From IMG/VR virus record IMGVR_UViG_3300046777_001852, positions 1-40,383 of that record: a stretch of DNA of 40,383 nucleotides; one strand, 5' to 3'. This document shows, piece after piece, positions 22,649 through 30,903 of the stretch. The first letter of the stretch is position 1, and each line of letters starts with the position of its first letter. The DNA comes from a virus. A program made the position numbers and the translations under genes. The notes beneath the pieces were generated by a model. That model was not told the DNA's origin. It worked only from the letters and a program-made list of their open reading frames with translations, and searched no databases.

Positions 22649-23323
22649 ATGAAACCTAAAATTTTAGTATACAAACCAAAAAAACCTTTGGTAAAACCTA
22701 AGATTGAAAAAGAATTTAATCTGCAAGGACTATATGAAGAAGCATGTGAATGCTATGTCTCAGACATTTATCAACATCTTCCAGTTCTATATGAGTATGC
22801 TAAAGATTGCGAGCATGTGACGGAGATGGGCGCAAGAGGCGGTAATAGCACTCGTGCATTTCTTTATGCAAACCCTAAAAAATTTGTTTCATATGATTAT
22901 CAATATGAAACTCCAGAACCTCATTTGGAAAAAGAAGTTAAAGATCTAATTTCAATTTTTGAAAAGGCAAAAGAACAAGGAGTAAATTGTGAATATATTG
23001 GCGCGGATGTTTTAACAATCGAAATTGAAGAAACTGATTTACTTTTTATTGATACCTGGCACTGCTATGCTCAATTGAAAAAGGAATTGGAACTTCATGC
23101 TGGAAAAGTAAGAAAGTATATTGCTTTCCATGATACTTATACATATGGGCAAAAGGGTGAAGGATATCCAGAGATGGATATCAATCATCCAAATAGAGAT
23201 GCCTTAAATGGTAATGGTGGGATTAGAAAAGCTATTGATGAATTTTTGGAAGAAAATTCTGAGTGGAGTATTTCTTACGAAACCGAAGAAAACAATGGAT
23301 TGATTATTATTGAAAAAGAGTGA
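22649..23323 (+). CDS. Class I SAM-dependent methyltransferase
   Basis: 224 aa. A basic N-terminal tail (KPKILVYKPKKPLVKPK), then TEMGARGGNSTRAFL (motif I, about 57-71), FVSYDYQ and LLFIDTWHCYAQLKKEL with FHDTYTYG, the arrangement of the Methyltransf_24 or cephalosporin-hydroxylase-like group, where Asp and His bind a metal. Members methylate sugar hydroxyls. Third of four methyltransferases in the block. Confidence 0.72.
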   Translation: MKPKILVYKPKKPLVKPKIEKEFNLQGLYEEACECYVSDIYQHLPVLYEYAKDCEHVTEMGARGGNSTRAFLYANPKKFVSYDYQYETPEPHLEKEVKDLISIFEKAKEQGVNCEYIGADVLTIEIEETDLLFIDTWHCYAQLKKELELHAGKVRKYIAFHDTYTYGQKGEGYPEMDINHPNRDALNGNGGIRKAIDEFLEENSEWSISYETEENNGLIIIEKE

Positions 23324-23324
23324 T

Positions 23325-24185
23325 ATGAAAGTATTTGATTCTTTTAGATTTTATAATGAACTGGAGTTATTAGAATTACGATTAAATGTCTTAAATGATG
23401 TTGTTGATTATTTTGTATTAACTGAGTCTCCTGTGACTGTAAGTGGTAATGAAAAACCACTTTATTATTTGGAAAATAAGGATAGATTTAAAAAGTTTAA
23501 TCACAAGATAATCCACAATGTCGTGGAAGAAATTCCTAACGACTTTAGTGATTATCTAGATAAAAAACCATATCACACTGCATATAAATCTATAGATCAA
23601 AATTGTGGGCAACCATATATTGATATTCCTATCAGGTATCAAAGAGATATTTTTAGCAGAAACAGCACTGTCTATGGTATGCTTTCTGGGAAAGTTCAAG
23701 ATGATGATTTGATCATTACTAGTGATGCAGATGAAATTATTAATCCCCTAGTTCTCGAAGATTTAGATTGGTTTGATCCTACAAATCATTATGTTTGCTT
23801 ACAAAGAGCATTTTACTATAAGTTCAATTTTCTTTATATGGAAGATTGGATGGGATCTAGAGTATGTTCTTGGAAAATGTTAAAGGAAACCTCTGTTAAT
23901 GATCTGAGACAAATTCATCAGCAAGCATATCGTATTGAAAATGCTGGATGGCACTGGAGTTTCTTTGGAAATGCCGATACATTCCGATCTAAAATATCTG
24001 CATATGGAGACTGTCATATGAACATCCCCTCAGTAACTGATAATGCTGAGGAAAAAATTGAAAATGGATATGATCCTTTAAATCGTGGAGGATCTCTACA
24101 AGTTGTTCCTATTGATGATTCGTATCCAGAATATATCATTCAAAATCAAGAAAAGTATTCTGAGTATATTAAATCATGGAATTAA
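23325..24185 (+). CDS. GT17-like glycosyltransferase (MGAT3 family)
   Basis: 286 aa from ATG 23325. KVFDSFRFYNELELLELRLNVL, VVDYFVLTESPVTVSG and KPLYYLENKDRF are the typical GT17 opening; IITSDADEI (DxD) near 133-141; GWHWSFFG near 212-219. GT17 is known from animal beta-1,4-GlcNAc transferase III and from marine bacteria and viruses. The linkage made here is unknown. Overlaps the next gene by 10 nt. Confidence 0.8.
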   Translation: MKVFDSFRFYNELELLELRLNVLNDVVDYFVLTESPVTVSGNEKPLYYLENKDRFKKFNHKIIHNVVEEIPNDFSDYLDKKPYHTAYKSIDQNCGQPYIDIPIRYQRDIFSRNSTVYGMLSGKVQDDDLIITSDADEIINPLVLEDLDWFDPTNHYVCLQRAFYYKFNFLYMEDWMGSRVCSWKMLKETSVNDLRQIHQQAYRIENAGWHWSFFGNADTFRSKISAYGDCHMNIPSVTDNAEEKIENGYDPLNRGGSLQVVPIDDSYPEYIIQNQEKYSEYIKSWN

Positions 24186-25132
24186 TTGAAGGTATAGCAC
24201 TTTCTAATTTGTGTGATTATTCTTTTGGAGACCAATCTGGTCAATGGGGGAATATTCACACTTCTTTTATGAAAGATGCTAATTTAAAAAATGTGGAGTT
24301 CGTAAGCAAATTATTTGAAGTAAAGAAAAGTCGTAATTATATGACTTTGTTTATTGATAATATACGCTTATATAATAGAAATATTGCTTCTACTAAAAAG
24401 GAAGATAGACCTTATATTGAATCTTTACTTGAAAGAAATGATCTTTTAGATTTATGTTCTAAGTTTAAAGATATGAATTTTATTATCTTTACAAATTTAG
24501 AAGATACTCCAATTGATGAATTTATTTTTGATAAAATTCCAGATAATGTATTGAGTGTGAACGCAGTTAATGCACTTTCTTTTGGTGGAAAAGTAAATCC
24601 AATTCCATATGGATTGCAACGTGCAATGCATCCTCTGGATAAGCGAGCGGATATAATTCAATATTTTATGGAGGAAAGGGTAGATATAGAAGCATTAAAT
24701 CTTCTGTACGTTAATCATAGTATCAATACAAATCCAAATGAAAGAGAAGGAATTAATGAGATTTTTTCTGAAAAACATTGGGCTTTTGTTGAGAATGAGA
24801 GGGTAGATTTCTACCAGTTTTTATTTAAAATCAAGGAACATAAGTTTATGATTTGTCCAATAGGTAATGCTATTGACTGTCATCGTAATTGGGAAGTCTT
24901 ATATTTAAGGCGAGTTCCTGTTATGAAAAAACATCCATACTTGCAGCATCTTTATAAAGATTATCCTGTTTTATTTGTCGATAGCTATGAGGATGTAACG
25001 GAAGATCTATTAATCAAAAACAATCATCTATATGAGCAGGCTCAGACTATGGATTTGTCTGAATTGACTTTGCCTAATTTTTTTGATAAAATTGTAAATA
25101 AAAATCTTGGGAGAGAAGATGTTAGTAAATGA
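24176..25132 (+). CDS. Exostosin/GT47-like glycosyltransferase
   Basis: 318 aa. C-terminal half HKFMICPIGNAIDCHRNWEVL followed by RRVPVMKKHPYLQHLYKDYPVLFVDSYEDV resembles the exostosin-type GT-B donor domain. The N-terminal half is unrecognised and may bind the acceptor. Family members in eukaryotes add uronic acids, which would fit the dehydrogenase at 18253. No signal or membrane segment. Confidence 0.65.
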   Translation: MELIEGIALSNLCDYSFGDQSGQWGNIHTSFMKDANLKNVEFVSKLFEVKKSRNYMTLFIDNIRLYNRNIASTKKEDRPYIESLLERNDLLDLCSKFKDMNFIIFTNLEDTPIDEFIFDKIPDNVLSVNAVNALSFGGKVNPIPYGLQRAMHPLDKRADIIQYFMEERVDIEALNLLYVNHSINTNPNEREGINEIFSEKHWAFVENERVDFYQFLFKIKEHKFMICPIGNAIDCHRNWEVLYLRRVPVMKKHPYLQHLYKDYPVLFVDSYEDVTEDLLIKNNHLYEQAQTMDLSELTLPNFFDKIVNKNLGREDVSK

Positions 25133-26096
25133 AATGTATCTTGGATCTGGATTGGGGAACCAGATCTGGGCATCAGTTGTTGTTAGAATTATTGCCGAAA
25201 AATTGGGATATGAATACGGCATTAAAGGAAAGGAACTTTGGAAAGGTTCTGGTTGGATGCCTTATTTTTGGGGAAATGAAGTTGTAGGTGGTACTGGACC
25301 AGATGGTGGTCCCCCAGAAACTCTTCCAGAAGGAATTAAATATTATTATCGTGAGAGGCAAGAAAGACAACACACTTGTCCTCATGATATTAATCCGATT
25401 GATCATGGTCTTTTCTTTCTCCCAGATAATACAAAAGTTGATGGTTCTTTTCAGAACATGCTTTATATTGAAGATCGTCGTGATGATATTCGAGAGTGGT
25501 GTAAAGTAGATGAGGATAAAATTATTAGGGATTATTCCCGAGATGATATTTGCGTAATTCATTTTAGAGGAGGTGATTATACTACAGGTCACTCTTTCCT
25601 TCCCCCAAATTATTATCAGATGGCTATGGATCGAATGAAAGAGATTCGTAGTGATATGAAATTTGTTGTAGTAACTGATGATGTTGATACTGCAAGAATG
25701 CATATTCCAAATGCTGAGGTAGTTGGTGCTGCTATTTCTGATGAACCAGGTGGTCCAGACTATAAAATTGGTTGGTATCAAATGAAAGGAGGACCCTTAT
25801 CCATTGATTACAGTATTTTGCATACTGCGAAGAATGCTATCATTTCTGCCTCAACTTTTGCATTTTGGCCAGTTTGGCTTTCAACTGATGCTGAGAATGT
25901 AATCGCTCCAAAATATTGGTTTGATTGGAATATCTCTGATGGTTGGTGGAGACCAGTAGATTCCATTGTTGCAGAGTGGAATTATCTTGATCGAGAAGGA
26001 AATCTCATGATTGGTGACGAATGCTGGCAAGAGTATCGTCATTATAACAAAGTAATTAATCCAGATACATCTGGAGTTATCATTCAATATTCTTAA
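25119..26096 (+). CDS. GT11-like glycosyltransferase, long form
   Basis: 325 aa from ATG 25119, overlapping the previous stop. GSGLGNQIWASVVVRIIAEKLGY near 10-32 and CVIHFRGGDY near 150-159 give the GT11-like core; SASTFAFWPVWLS replaces the SSFSWWGAWL of the standard copies. A long insert between the motifs (about 40-110) is Gly/Pro-rich. Likely another fucosyl- or galactosyltransferase with its own specificity. Confidence 0.65.
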   Translation: MLVNEMYLGSGLGNQIWASVVVRIIAEKLGYEYGIKGKELWKGSGWMPYFWGNEVVGGTGPDGGPPETLPEGIKYYYRERQERQHTCPHDINPIDHGLFFLPDNTKVDGSFQNMLYIEDRRDDIREWCKVDEDKIIRDYSRDDICVIHFRGGDYTTGHSFLPPNYYQMAMDRMKEIRSDMKFVVVTDDVDTARMHIPNAEVVGAAISDEPGGPDYKIGWYQMKGGPLSIDYSILHTAKNAIISASTFAFWPVWLSTDAENVIAPKYWFDWNISDGWWRPVDSIVAEWNYLDREGNLMIGDECWQEYRHYNKVINPDTSGVIIQYS

Positions 26097-26103
26097 TAAA
26101 CAT

Positions 26104-26919
26104 ATGACTATTCATGGATGGATCGCTGCTCCCGATGATGTATTGGGTTCATACGCACAATCTTGTTTTGATTGTGCAAGCGACGAAAGTAAATTTAAAA
26201 ACTTTAAAAAAGATAGTGGGTATAGAACTATCGTAGAAGGAGCTCCAAAATTATTTTTTGATTATTATGTGGAAGCTATTAAATCACATGAGAATTATAA
26301 AACCTTCAAAGATAATCTAGAAAAATTTAGGGTTAATGATACTATTGGTAATCCAGATACCTATGTTGACCCTGAAATTGGTGAGTTTTCTGGATCTACT
26401 TTGAAGTTCGCGTTTAACGCAATTGATATTTTAGAGTTCATTAAAACTCAAGGTAATGAATCTGAAATTAAAAATATTGTGGAAATTGGTGGTGGATATG
26501 GAGGACTTTGCTTGATCCTTTCTAAATTGGTTGAATGGGATCAGTATACGCTTATCGATCTTCCAGAAACCTGTTTATTGGTTGATAAGTACCTATCAAA
26601 TTTTCCCGATATTAAAGATAAAGTTAAAACAATTCCATGTGATAGAGTTGATAAAGAAAACTTTTCTAAAATTGATTTAGCAATCGCAATTAATTCATTA
26701 TCCGAATGTGATCTGGAAACACAATTGAATTATTTTGATAAAATTATTTCCAAGTCAAAATTTTCTTATATTGTAAGAAATCCAGATACTCAAGAAAGAA
26801 TGAATCATCACAAACAAACAATAGATAGTCTTCCAGATAATTTCCTTGTAGACGATTCAAATCGAGTCGAAGAATGGTACAGCAGTAATATTATTGTTTA
26901 TATTAAGAGAGATGATTAA
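26104..26919 (+). CDS. Putative sugar O-methyltransferase B (paralogue of 20083-20835)
   Basis: 271 aa. Shares with copy A the N-terminal PDDVLGSYAQSCFDCASDESKF-like start, NDTIGNPDTY, FSGSTLKFA, SAM motif VEIGGGYGGLCLILS, YTLIDLPETCLL and INSLSECDLETQLNYF. The two copies probably arose by duplication within the block and then split roles, methylating different positions. Confidence 0.78.
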   Translation: MTIHGWIAAPDDVLGSYAQSCFDCASDESKFKNFKKDSGYRTIVEGAPKLFFDYYVEAIKSHENYKTFKDNLEKFRVNDTIGNPDTYVDPEIGEFSGSTLKFAFNAIDILEFIKTQGNESEIKNIVEIGGGYGGLCLILSKLVEWDQYTLIDLPETCLLVDKYLSNFPDIKDKVKTIPCDRVDKENFSKIDLAIAINSLSECDLETQLNYFDKIISKSKFSYIVRNPDTQERMNHHKQTIDSLPDNFLVDDSNRVEEWYSSNIIVYIKRDD

Positions 26920-27583
26920 TCTTCCAACCGTAACACTTTTTTGCATTTCATCTAATAATATTCCCGGTGCAGTTTATGCTCTCCAAAAAAGTATGGAGGG
27001 CATAAACTATGGATCTGTAAAATTAATAACTCATGAAGATCCTGGAGAACTTCCTGATAATATAGAATTTTCAAAGTGTTACGAGATCAAGTCCATTCAC
27101 GATTACAATTATTATTGCATCTATAATCTTACTAAACACATTGATACGGATTATTGTTTACTTGTTCAGCCTGATGGATATGTAATTCGTCCCTGGAAAT
27201 GGGAAGATGAGTGGTTTAGATATGATTATATCGGAGCACCATGGAGGTGGGAAGAGAGATCATTTGTGACCCCATTTGGTGAACATATCGCCGTTGGTAA
27301 TGGTGGATTTTCTTTTAGAAGTAAAAAACTCTTAGATGTCCCAACAAAAGTCCAAGTTCCTTGGGATGTAAACAAAGGAGATTTTTATAAGCACTTTGGA
27401 TATGGATCTACATCAGAAGATGGAAATATCTGTGTGCATAATAGGCATATATATGAAGAGCAAGGATGTGTTTTTGCTCCAGTAGAAATAGCAGCAAGGT
27501 TTTCAAAAGAAAGACACATTTCCCCATATCATGATGGTGTAGACACTTTTGGATTTCATTTTTTTGTTCAAGATATTCGTTGA
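26912..27583 (+). CDS. DUF5672-type putative glycosyltransferase
   Basis: 223 aa from ATG 26912, 8-nt overlap. TDYCLLVQPDGYVIRPWKWEDEWFRYDYIGAPW near 83-115, then AVGNGGFSFRSKKLL, is the DUF5672 signature, a domain found in polysaccharide loci and thought to be GT-A-like; the DG in VQPDGY may replace DxD. Enzyme activity is inferred. Confidence 0.7.
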   Translation: MINLPTVTLFCISSNNIPGAVYALQKSMEGINYGSVKLITHEDPGELPDNIEFSKCYEIKSIHDYNYYCIYNLTKHIDTDYCLLVQPDGYVIRPWKWEDEWFRYDYIGAPWRWEERSFVTPFGEHIAVGNGGFSFRSKKLLDVPTKVQVPWDVNKGDFYKHFGYGSTSEDGNICVHNRHIYEEQGCVFAPVEIAARFSKERHISPYHDGVDTFGFHFFVQDIR

Positions 27584-27591
27584 GGTAAATT

Positions 27592-28380
27592 ATGATTGGA
27601 TACAATCATCTGGGTCGTAATGGAAGACTTGGAAATCAGATGTTTCAGTATGCAGCACTACGAGGTATTGCTGCAAAACATGGATATCAATGGTGTATAC
27701 CGCCTAGTAATTTTACTGTAGAACCAAAAGCTGGTGAAGAAAAAGATCATCAGTTATTTGAAGCATTTAAACTTCCTTCTGTGGAGCATGTTGAAATGCT
27801 CGGAGCAGTTTATCTTGAAGAAAAAACTTTTACATTTGATCAAGAACTATTTGAGACTTGTCCAGATAATGTAAATCTGTATGGATTTTTTCAAACAGAA
27901 AAATACTTTAAACATATTGAGCAACAAATCAGAGAAGATTTTATTTTCAATGATGATATCTGGAATCCATGCAAGGAGATGTTTCAATTTGATGATGCGA
28001 TTTCTTTACATATTCGTAGAAGTGATTATGTCCAAAAACAAGAGTTTCATCCACTATGTCCAATTGACTATTATGAAGTTGCGCTGAGCAATCTCCCCGA
28101 TGATATTCCTGTTCTTATTTTTTCTGACGATACAAATTGGTGTAAAAGACAAAAAATATTTTCCTCTGATAGATTCTTAATTTCTGAATCTGATAGTAAT
28201 TTGGTTGATTTATGTTTAATGTCTATGTGCAACTATCACATTATTGCAAACTCATCATTTTCTTGGTGGGGTGCTTGGTTAGCAAATGGTAAAAAAGTAA
28301 TCGCACCAAAGGTTTGGTTTGGACCAAAAGCCAATCTTGATGATTCGGATCTTGTTCCAGAACATTGGGAGAGAATTTGA
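27592..28380 (+). CDS. GT11-family glycosyltransferase B (paralogue of 16590-17435)
   Basis: 262 aa. GRLGNQMFQYAALRGIAAKH, ISLHIRRSDY and IIANSSFSWWGAWL are intact. The start MIGYNHLGRNGRLGNQ and the NLYGFFQTEKYFKHI segment are nearly the same as copy A, showing recent duplication. Copy A has RRGD with a longer insert after it, this one RRSDY, so acceptors may differ. Confidence 0.85.
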   Translation: MIGYNHLGRNGRLGNQMFQYAALRGIAAKHGYQWCIPPSNFTVEPKAGEEKDHQLFEAFKLPSVEHVEMLGAVYLEEKTFTFDQELFETCPDNVNLYGFFQTEKYFKHIEQQIREDFIFNDDIWNPCKEMFQFDDAISLHIRRSDYVQKQEFHPLCPIDYYEVALSNLPDDIPVLIFSDDTNWCKRQKIFSSDRFLISESDSNLVDLCLMSMCNYHIIANSSFSWWGAWLANGKKVIAPKVWFGPKANLDDSDLVPEHWERI

Positions 28381-29138
28381 TGCCTGAATTTTCAATTGCT
28401 ATTCCTACTCATGATCGAGGAGAAAATGGTCCAGTATGGATGAGGGAATTACTTGATAGTATTAAATTGCAAACCTTTGCAGACCTTGAGATTGTTGTAT
28501 CTGATCAAAGTAAAGATGATTTAATTTTAGACGTTTGTAAAGAATATTCTGAGACTTTTGATTTTACTTATGTTAGATATGAGGGCAGTATTCCCTGTGA
28601 AAATATTAACATCGCACTAGAAAACTGCAAAGGTAGAATAATCAAAATCATGTTTTCTGACGATTTATTCATCGTAGAGAATGCATTAGAATTGATTAAA
28701 AAAGAATATGATGAAACTAATTGCAAGTGGATGTTCAGTGGATTTTGTGGAACCTCTGATGGAAAAAATTTTTATGATTCAAAAGTTCCCATGTGGACTG
28801 ATTACATGCTTGAAGGGAGAAATCTTTTAAGTAGTCCTTCCGTAGTTTCATTTTTAAACGAATGTAAAGTTGATTTTGATGAAAATCTTAAACTTCTTTT
28901 AGATACGGATTTTTATCATAGAATGCGATGGAAAAATGGAATGCCGCATATTATTTCTGAAGTTTTAGTTGCAAATCGTGATCATAATGACAGAATTAGT
29001 AGCCATGCAACATCTCAATATGATGCATATGTCCAACATCCGGAAGGGGGATGGGCAGTAAACAGATCTGAATTAGAATACTTAGAAGCTAAGCATAAAA
29101 AATTCTGTAGAAATAGAAAGTATCCAGATGAGAATTGA
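28380..29138 (+). CDS. GT2-family glycosyltransferase
   Basis: 252 aa from ATG 28380 (TGATG junction). FSIAIPTHDR near 4-13, LEIVVSDQS, and KIMFSDDLFI with the DD metal site near 97-106, then FSGFCG. A GT-A fold inverting transferase. Donor unknown. Overlaps the next gene by 11 nt. Confidence 0.82.
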   Translation: MPEFSIAIPTHDRGENGPVWMRELLDSIKLQTFADLEIVVSDQSKDDLILDVCKEYSETFDFTYVRYEGSIPCENINIALENCKGRIIKIMFSDDLFIVENALELIKKEYDETNCKWMFSGFCGTSDGKNFYDSKVPMWTDYMLEGRNLLSSPSVVSFLNECKVDFDENLKLLLDTDFYHRMRWKNGMPHIISEVLVANRDHNDRISSHATSQYDAYVQHPEGGWAVNRSELEYLEAKHKKFCRNRKYPDEN

Positions 29139-29937
29139 TTTAACAGAAGCAACATTTATTGTTCCGATTCGCATTGAGTCTTCTGATAGACTTCGAAATG
29201 TAATTACATCTACTGCTTTTCTTTTAGAGAACTTTGATACAAATATTATTATCAAAGAGGTTGATTCTGAATCAATCTTTCAAAGAGATGCTCTTCCAGT
29301 CTTAAAAGATATTCTGGATGTAAATGTAGAAGTTCATCATATTTTTGAAAAAAGTGATGAACCATTGTTTCATCGTCAGAAAGTTCTGAATGAAATGATC
29401 GTTGCGGCAGATACAGAAATAGTGGTTAATTATGACTGCGATGTTTTGCTTCCATTGGATTCTTATCATGAAGCATATCAATCAATTCTTCACCATACTC
29501 ATGATGTAATCTATCCATATGGGCAAGGAATGTACCAAAAACAAGTTAGAGCAACTGATGAAATAGTTTCTAATTTTTTGCAAACTGGAGATTTTGCATA
29601 TCTTGAAGAACATTCCAATCTCCATACTTCTGATTTTGGATGGGCTCAATTTTTTAATAGAAAAGTTTATATTGATGGGGGCATGGAAAATGAAAACTTT
29701 AAAGCCTATGCCCCAGAAGATAAAGAAAGATTTTACAGATTCACAACCTTAGGATATAATGTTGGTAGAATCAATAACTTTGTTTATCATTTGGAACACG
29801 CTAGGGGAGAAAACTCCTGGTTTAATAACCCACACATGCAAAGTAATAATAATGAGTGGGAAAAAATTCAAAAAATGAATGCATCACAATTAAAAGAATA
29901 CTATTCCAATCAATCTTACTTAAAGAAATATGGATAA
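29128..29937 (+). CDS. GT-A glycosyltransferase (galactosyltransferase-like)
   Basis: 269 aa. FIVPIRIESSDRLRNV near 10-25, IVVNYDCDVLLP with DxD near 97-108, and SDFGWAQFFNRKVYIDGGMENE with KAYAPEDKERFYRF near 170-206, the WGxEDxE-like acceptor region of beta-galactosyl or GalNAc transferases in altered form. Soluble. Overlaps the GT25 gene by 8 nt. Confidence 0.68.
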   Translation: MRIDLTEATFIVPIRIESSDRLRNVITSTAFLLENFDTNIIIKEVDSESIFQRDALPVLKDILDVNVEVHHIFEKSDEPLFHRQKVLNEMIVAADTEIVVNYDCDVLLPLDSYHEAYQSILHHTHDVIYPYGQGMYQKQVRATDEIVSNFLQTGDFAYLEEHSNLHTSDFGWAQFFNRKVYIDGGMENENFKAYAPEDKERFYRFTTLGYNVGRINNFVYHLEHARGENSWFNNPHMQSNNNEWEKIQKMNASQLKEYYSNQSYLKKYG

Positions 29938-30715
29938 AAATAAGTCTGCTTATAAATTAAAAAACCTTGGTCCAATATATTATTTAAATCTTGACGGACA
30001 ACCCGAAAGAAGAAAATATATGGAAGATCAATTTGCCTATTGGGAAATTGAAGACTATACCAGGATTTCTGCTTACGATGGTAGAACTGATGATTTGAGT
30101 GATATTATTTCTGGTAAGTATCCAGATAATATGACTTCGGGAGAAATTGGTTGTATTACCTCACATTTAAAAGCAATTAAACATTGGATGGAAACATCTG
30201 ATAGTCCTTATGCAATTATCATGGAAGATGATTGTAATATGGATCTTGTTAAATATTGGGATTTTACCTGGAGTGATTTTTACGCACATATTCCTTATGA
30301 CTGGGATGTTGTACAAATAGCAATTATTTGCACGGGAGACCTTCATGTAAAATTACATAAAAGATTTGTAAATGACTTCTCTACAGCTTGCTACTTAATT
30401 ACTCGCCATCATGCAGAGAAACTTTTAAGACTTCATACCAGGGGAGATAAGTATAAACTTGATAATGGATGTAAACCACGTCCTGTTGCTGATGATGTAA
30501 TTTATAATTCTGGAAATACCTTTAGTATTCCTTTATTTTTTTATAGAGTGGAATTGGGATCTTCTATCCATCCAGAACATATTGATGCATTTCATAAAGC
30601 TAATCATGATGGATTGCTTAATTTCTGGCAGCAAAGGGGAGCTCAGATTGATATTAAAGAATATATGAATTATGATCCTTATCTTGGTAGGATAACAGAA
30701 GCAAGTGAATCTTAA
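29930..30715 (+). CDS. GT25-family glycosyltransferase
   Basis: 261 aa. YYLNLDGQPERRKYME near 17-32, SGEIGCITSHLKAIKHW and AIIMEDDCN (EDD) near 98-106, with STACYLITRHHAEKLL, are GT25 features. GT25 includes bacterial LPS galactosyltransferases and procollagen galactosyltransferases. Last gene of the block. With prolyl-hydroxylase-like oxygenases in the same window, transfer to hydroxylated protein side chains is worth considering. Confidence 0.85.
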   Translation: MDKNKSAYKLKNLGPIYYLNLDGQPERRKYMEDQFAYWEIEDYTRISAYDGRTDDLSDIISGKYPDNMTSGEIGCITSHLKAIKHWMETSDSPYAIIMEDDCNMDLVKYWDFTWSDFYAHIPYDWDVVQIAIICTGDLHVKLHKRFVNDFSTACYLITRHHAEKLLRLHTRGDKYKLDNGCKPRPVADDVIYNSGNTFSIPLFFYRVELGSSIHPEHIDAFHKANHDGLLNFWQQRGAQIDIKEYMNYDPYLGRITEASES

Positions 30716-30786
30716 CCTTCCCTTAGTTGACTTCCCTGTGAGATCGTAGTAGTATATACGCAATCTTAAGTTTTGCTTAAGACGCT

Positions 30787-30793
30787 CTAAATA
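30787..30793 (+). promoter_or_regulatory. Late-promoter-like box
   Basis: CTAAATA, 7 nt before the 30801 micro-ORF. A CTTAAG-TTTTG-CTTAAG hairpin (30765-30781) lies just upstream and may mark the end of the glycan transcript, although no T run follows. Confidence 0.45.
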
Positions 30794-30800
30794 CTCACGC

Positions 30801-30884
30801 ATGACAGACGCCCCAATTACTCGCGTTATCATGTATTCCATAATACTTGAGGTTTATTTTAACCTCGTGTACAATGTCGTTTAG
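30801..30884 (+). CDS. 27-aa hydrophobic leader-like peptide upstream of porin
   Basis: ATG 30801 reads MTDAPITRVIMYSIILEVYF and stops 20 nt before the porin start. No clear ribosome site. Its last third overlaps a GAGGTT/AACCTC hairpin (30849-30866). It could be a leader peptide or chance; the 189-nt gap otherwise holds only regulatory-looking sequence. Confidence 0.3.
   Translation: MTDAPITRVIMYSIILEVYFNLVYNVV
30847..30875 (+). promoter_or_regulatory. Possible sigma70 promoter for porin
   Basis: TTGAGG (30847-30852), 17-nt spacer, TACAAT (30870-30875). The spacer contains the GAGGTT/AACCTC inverted repeat, which could serve as an operator. Confidence 0.4.
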
Positions 30885-30903
30885 TACAAAACACAAATCT
30901 TTT

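Noticed and set aside
25173-25781. 202-codon minus-strand frame opposite a GT11-like gene
   Set aside because: Shadow of a well-supported glycosyltransferase; product is Ile/Ser/Asn-rich and domainless.
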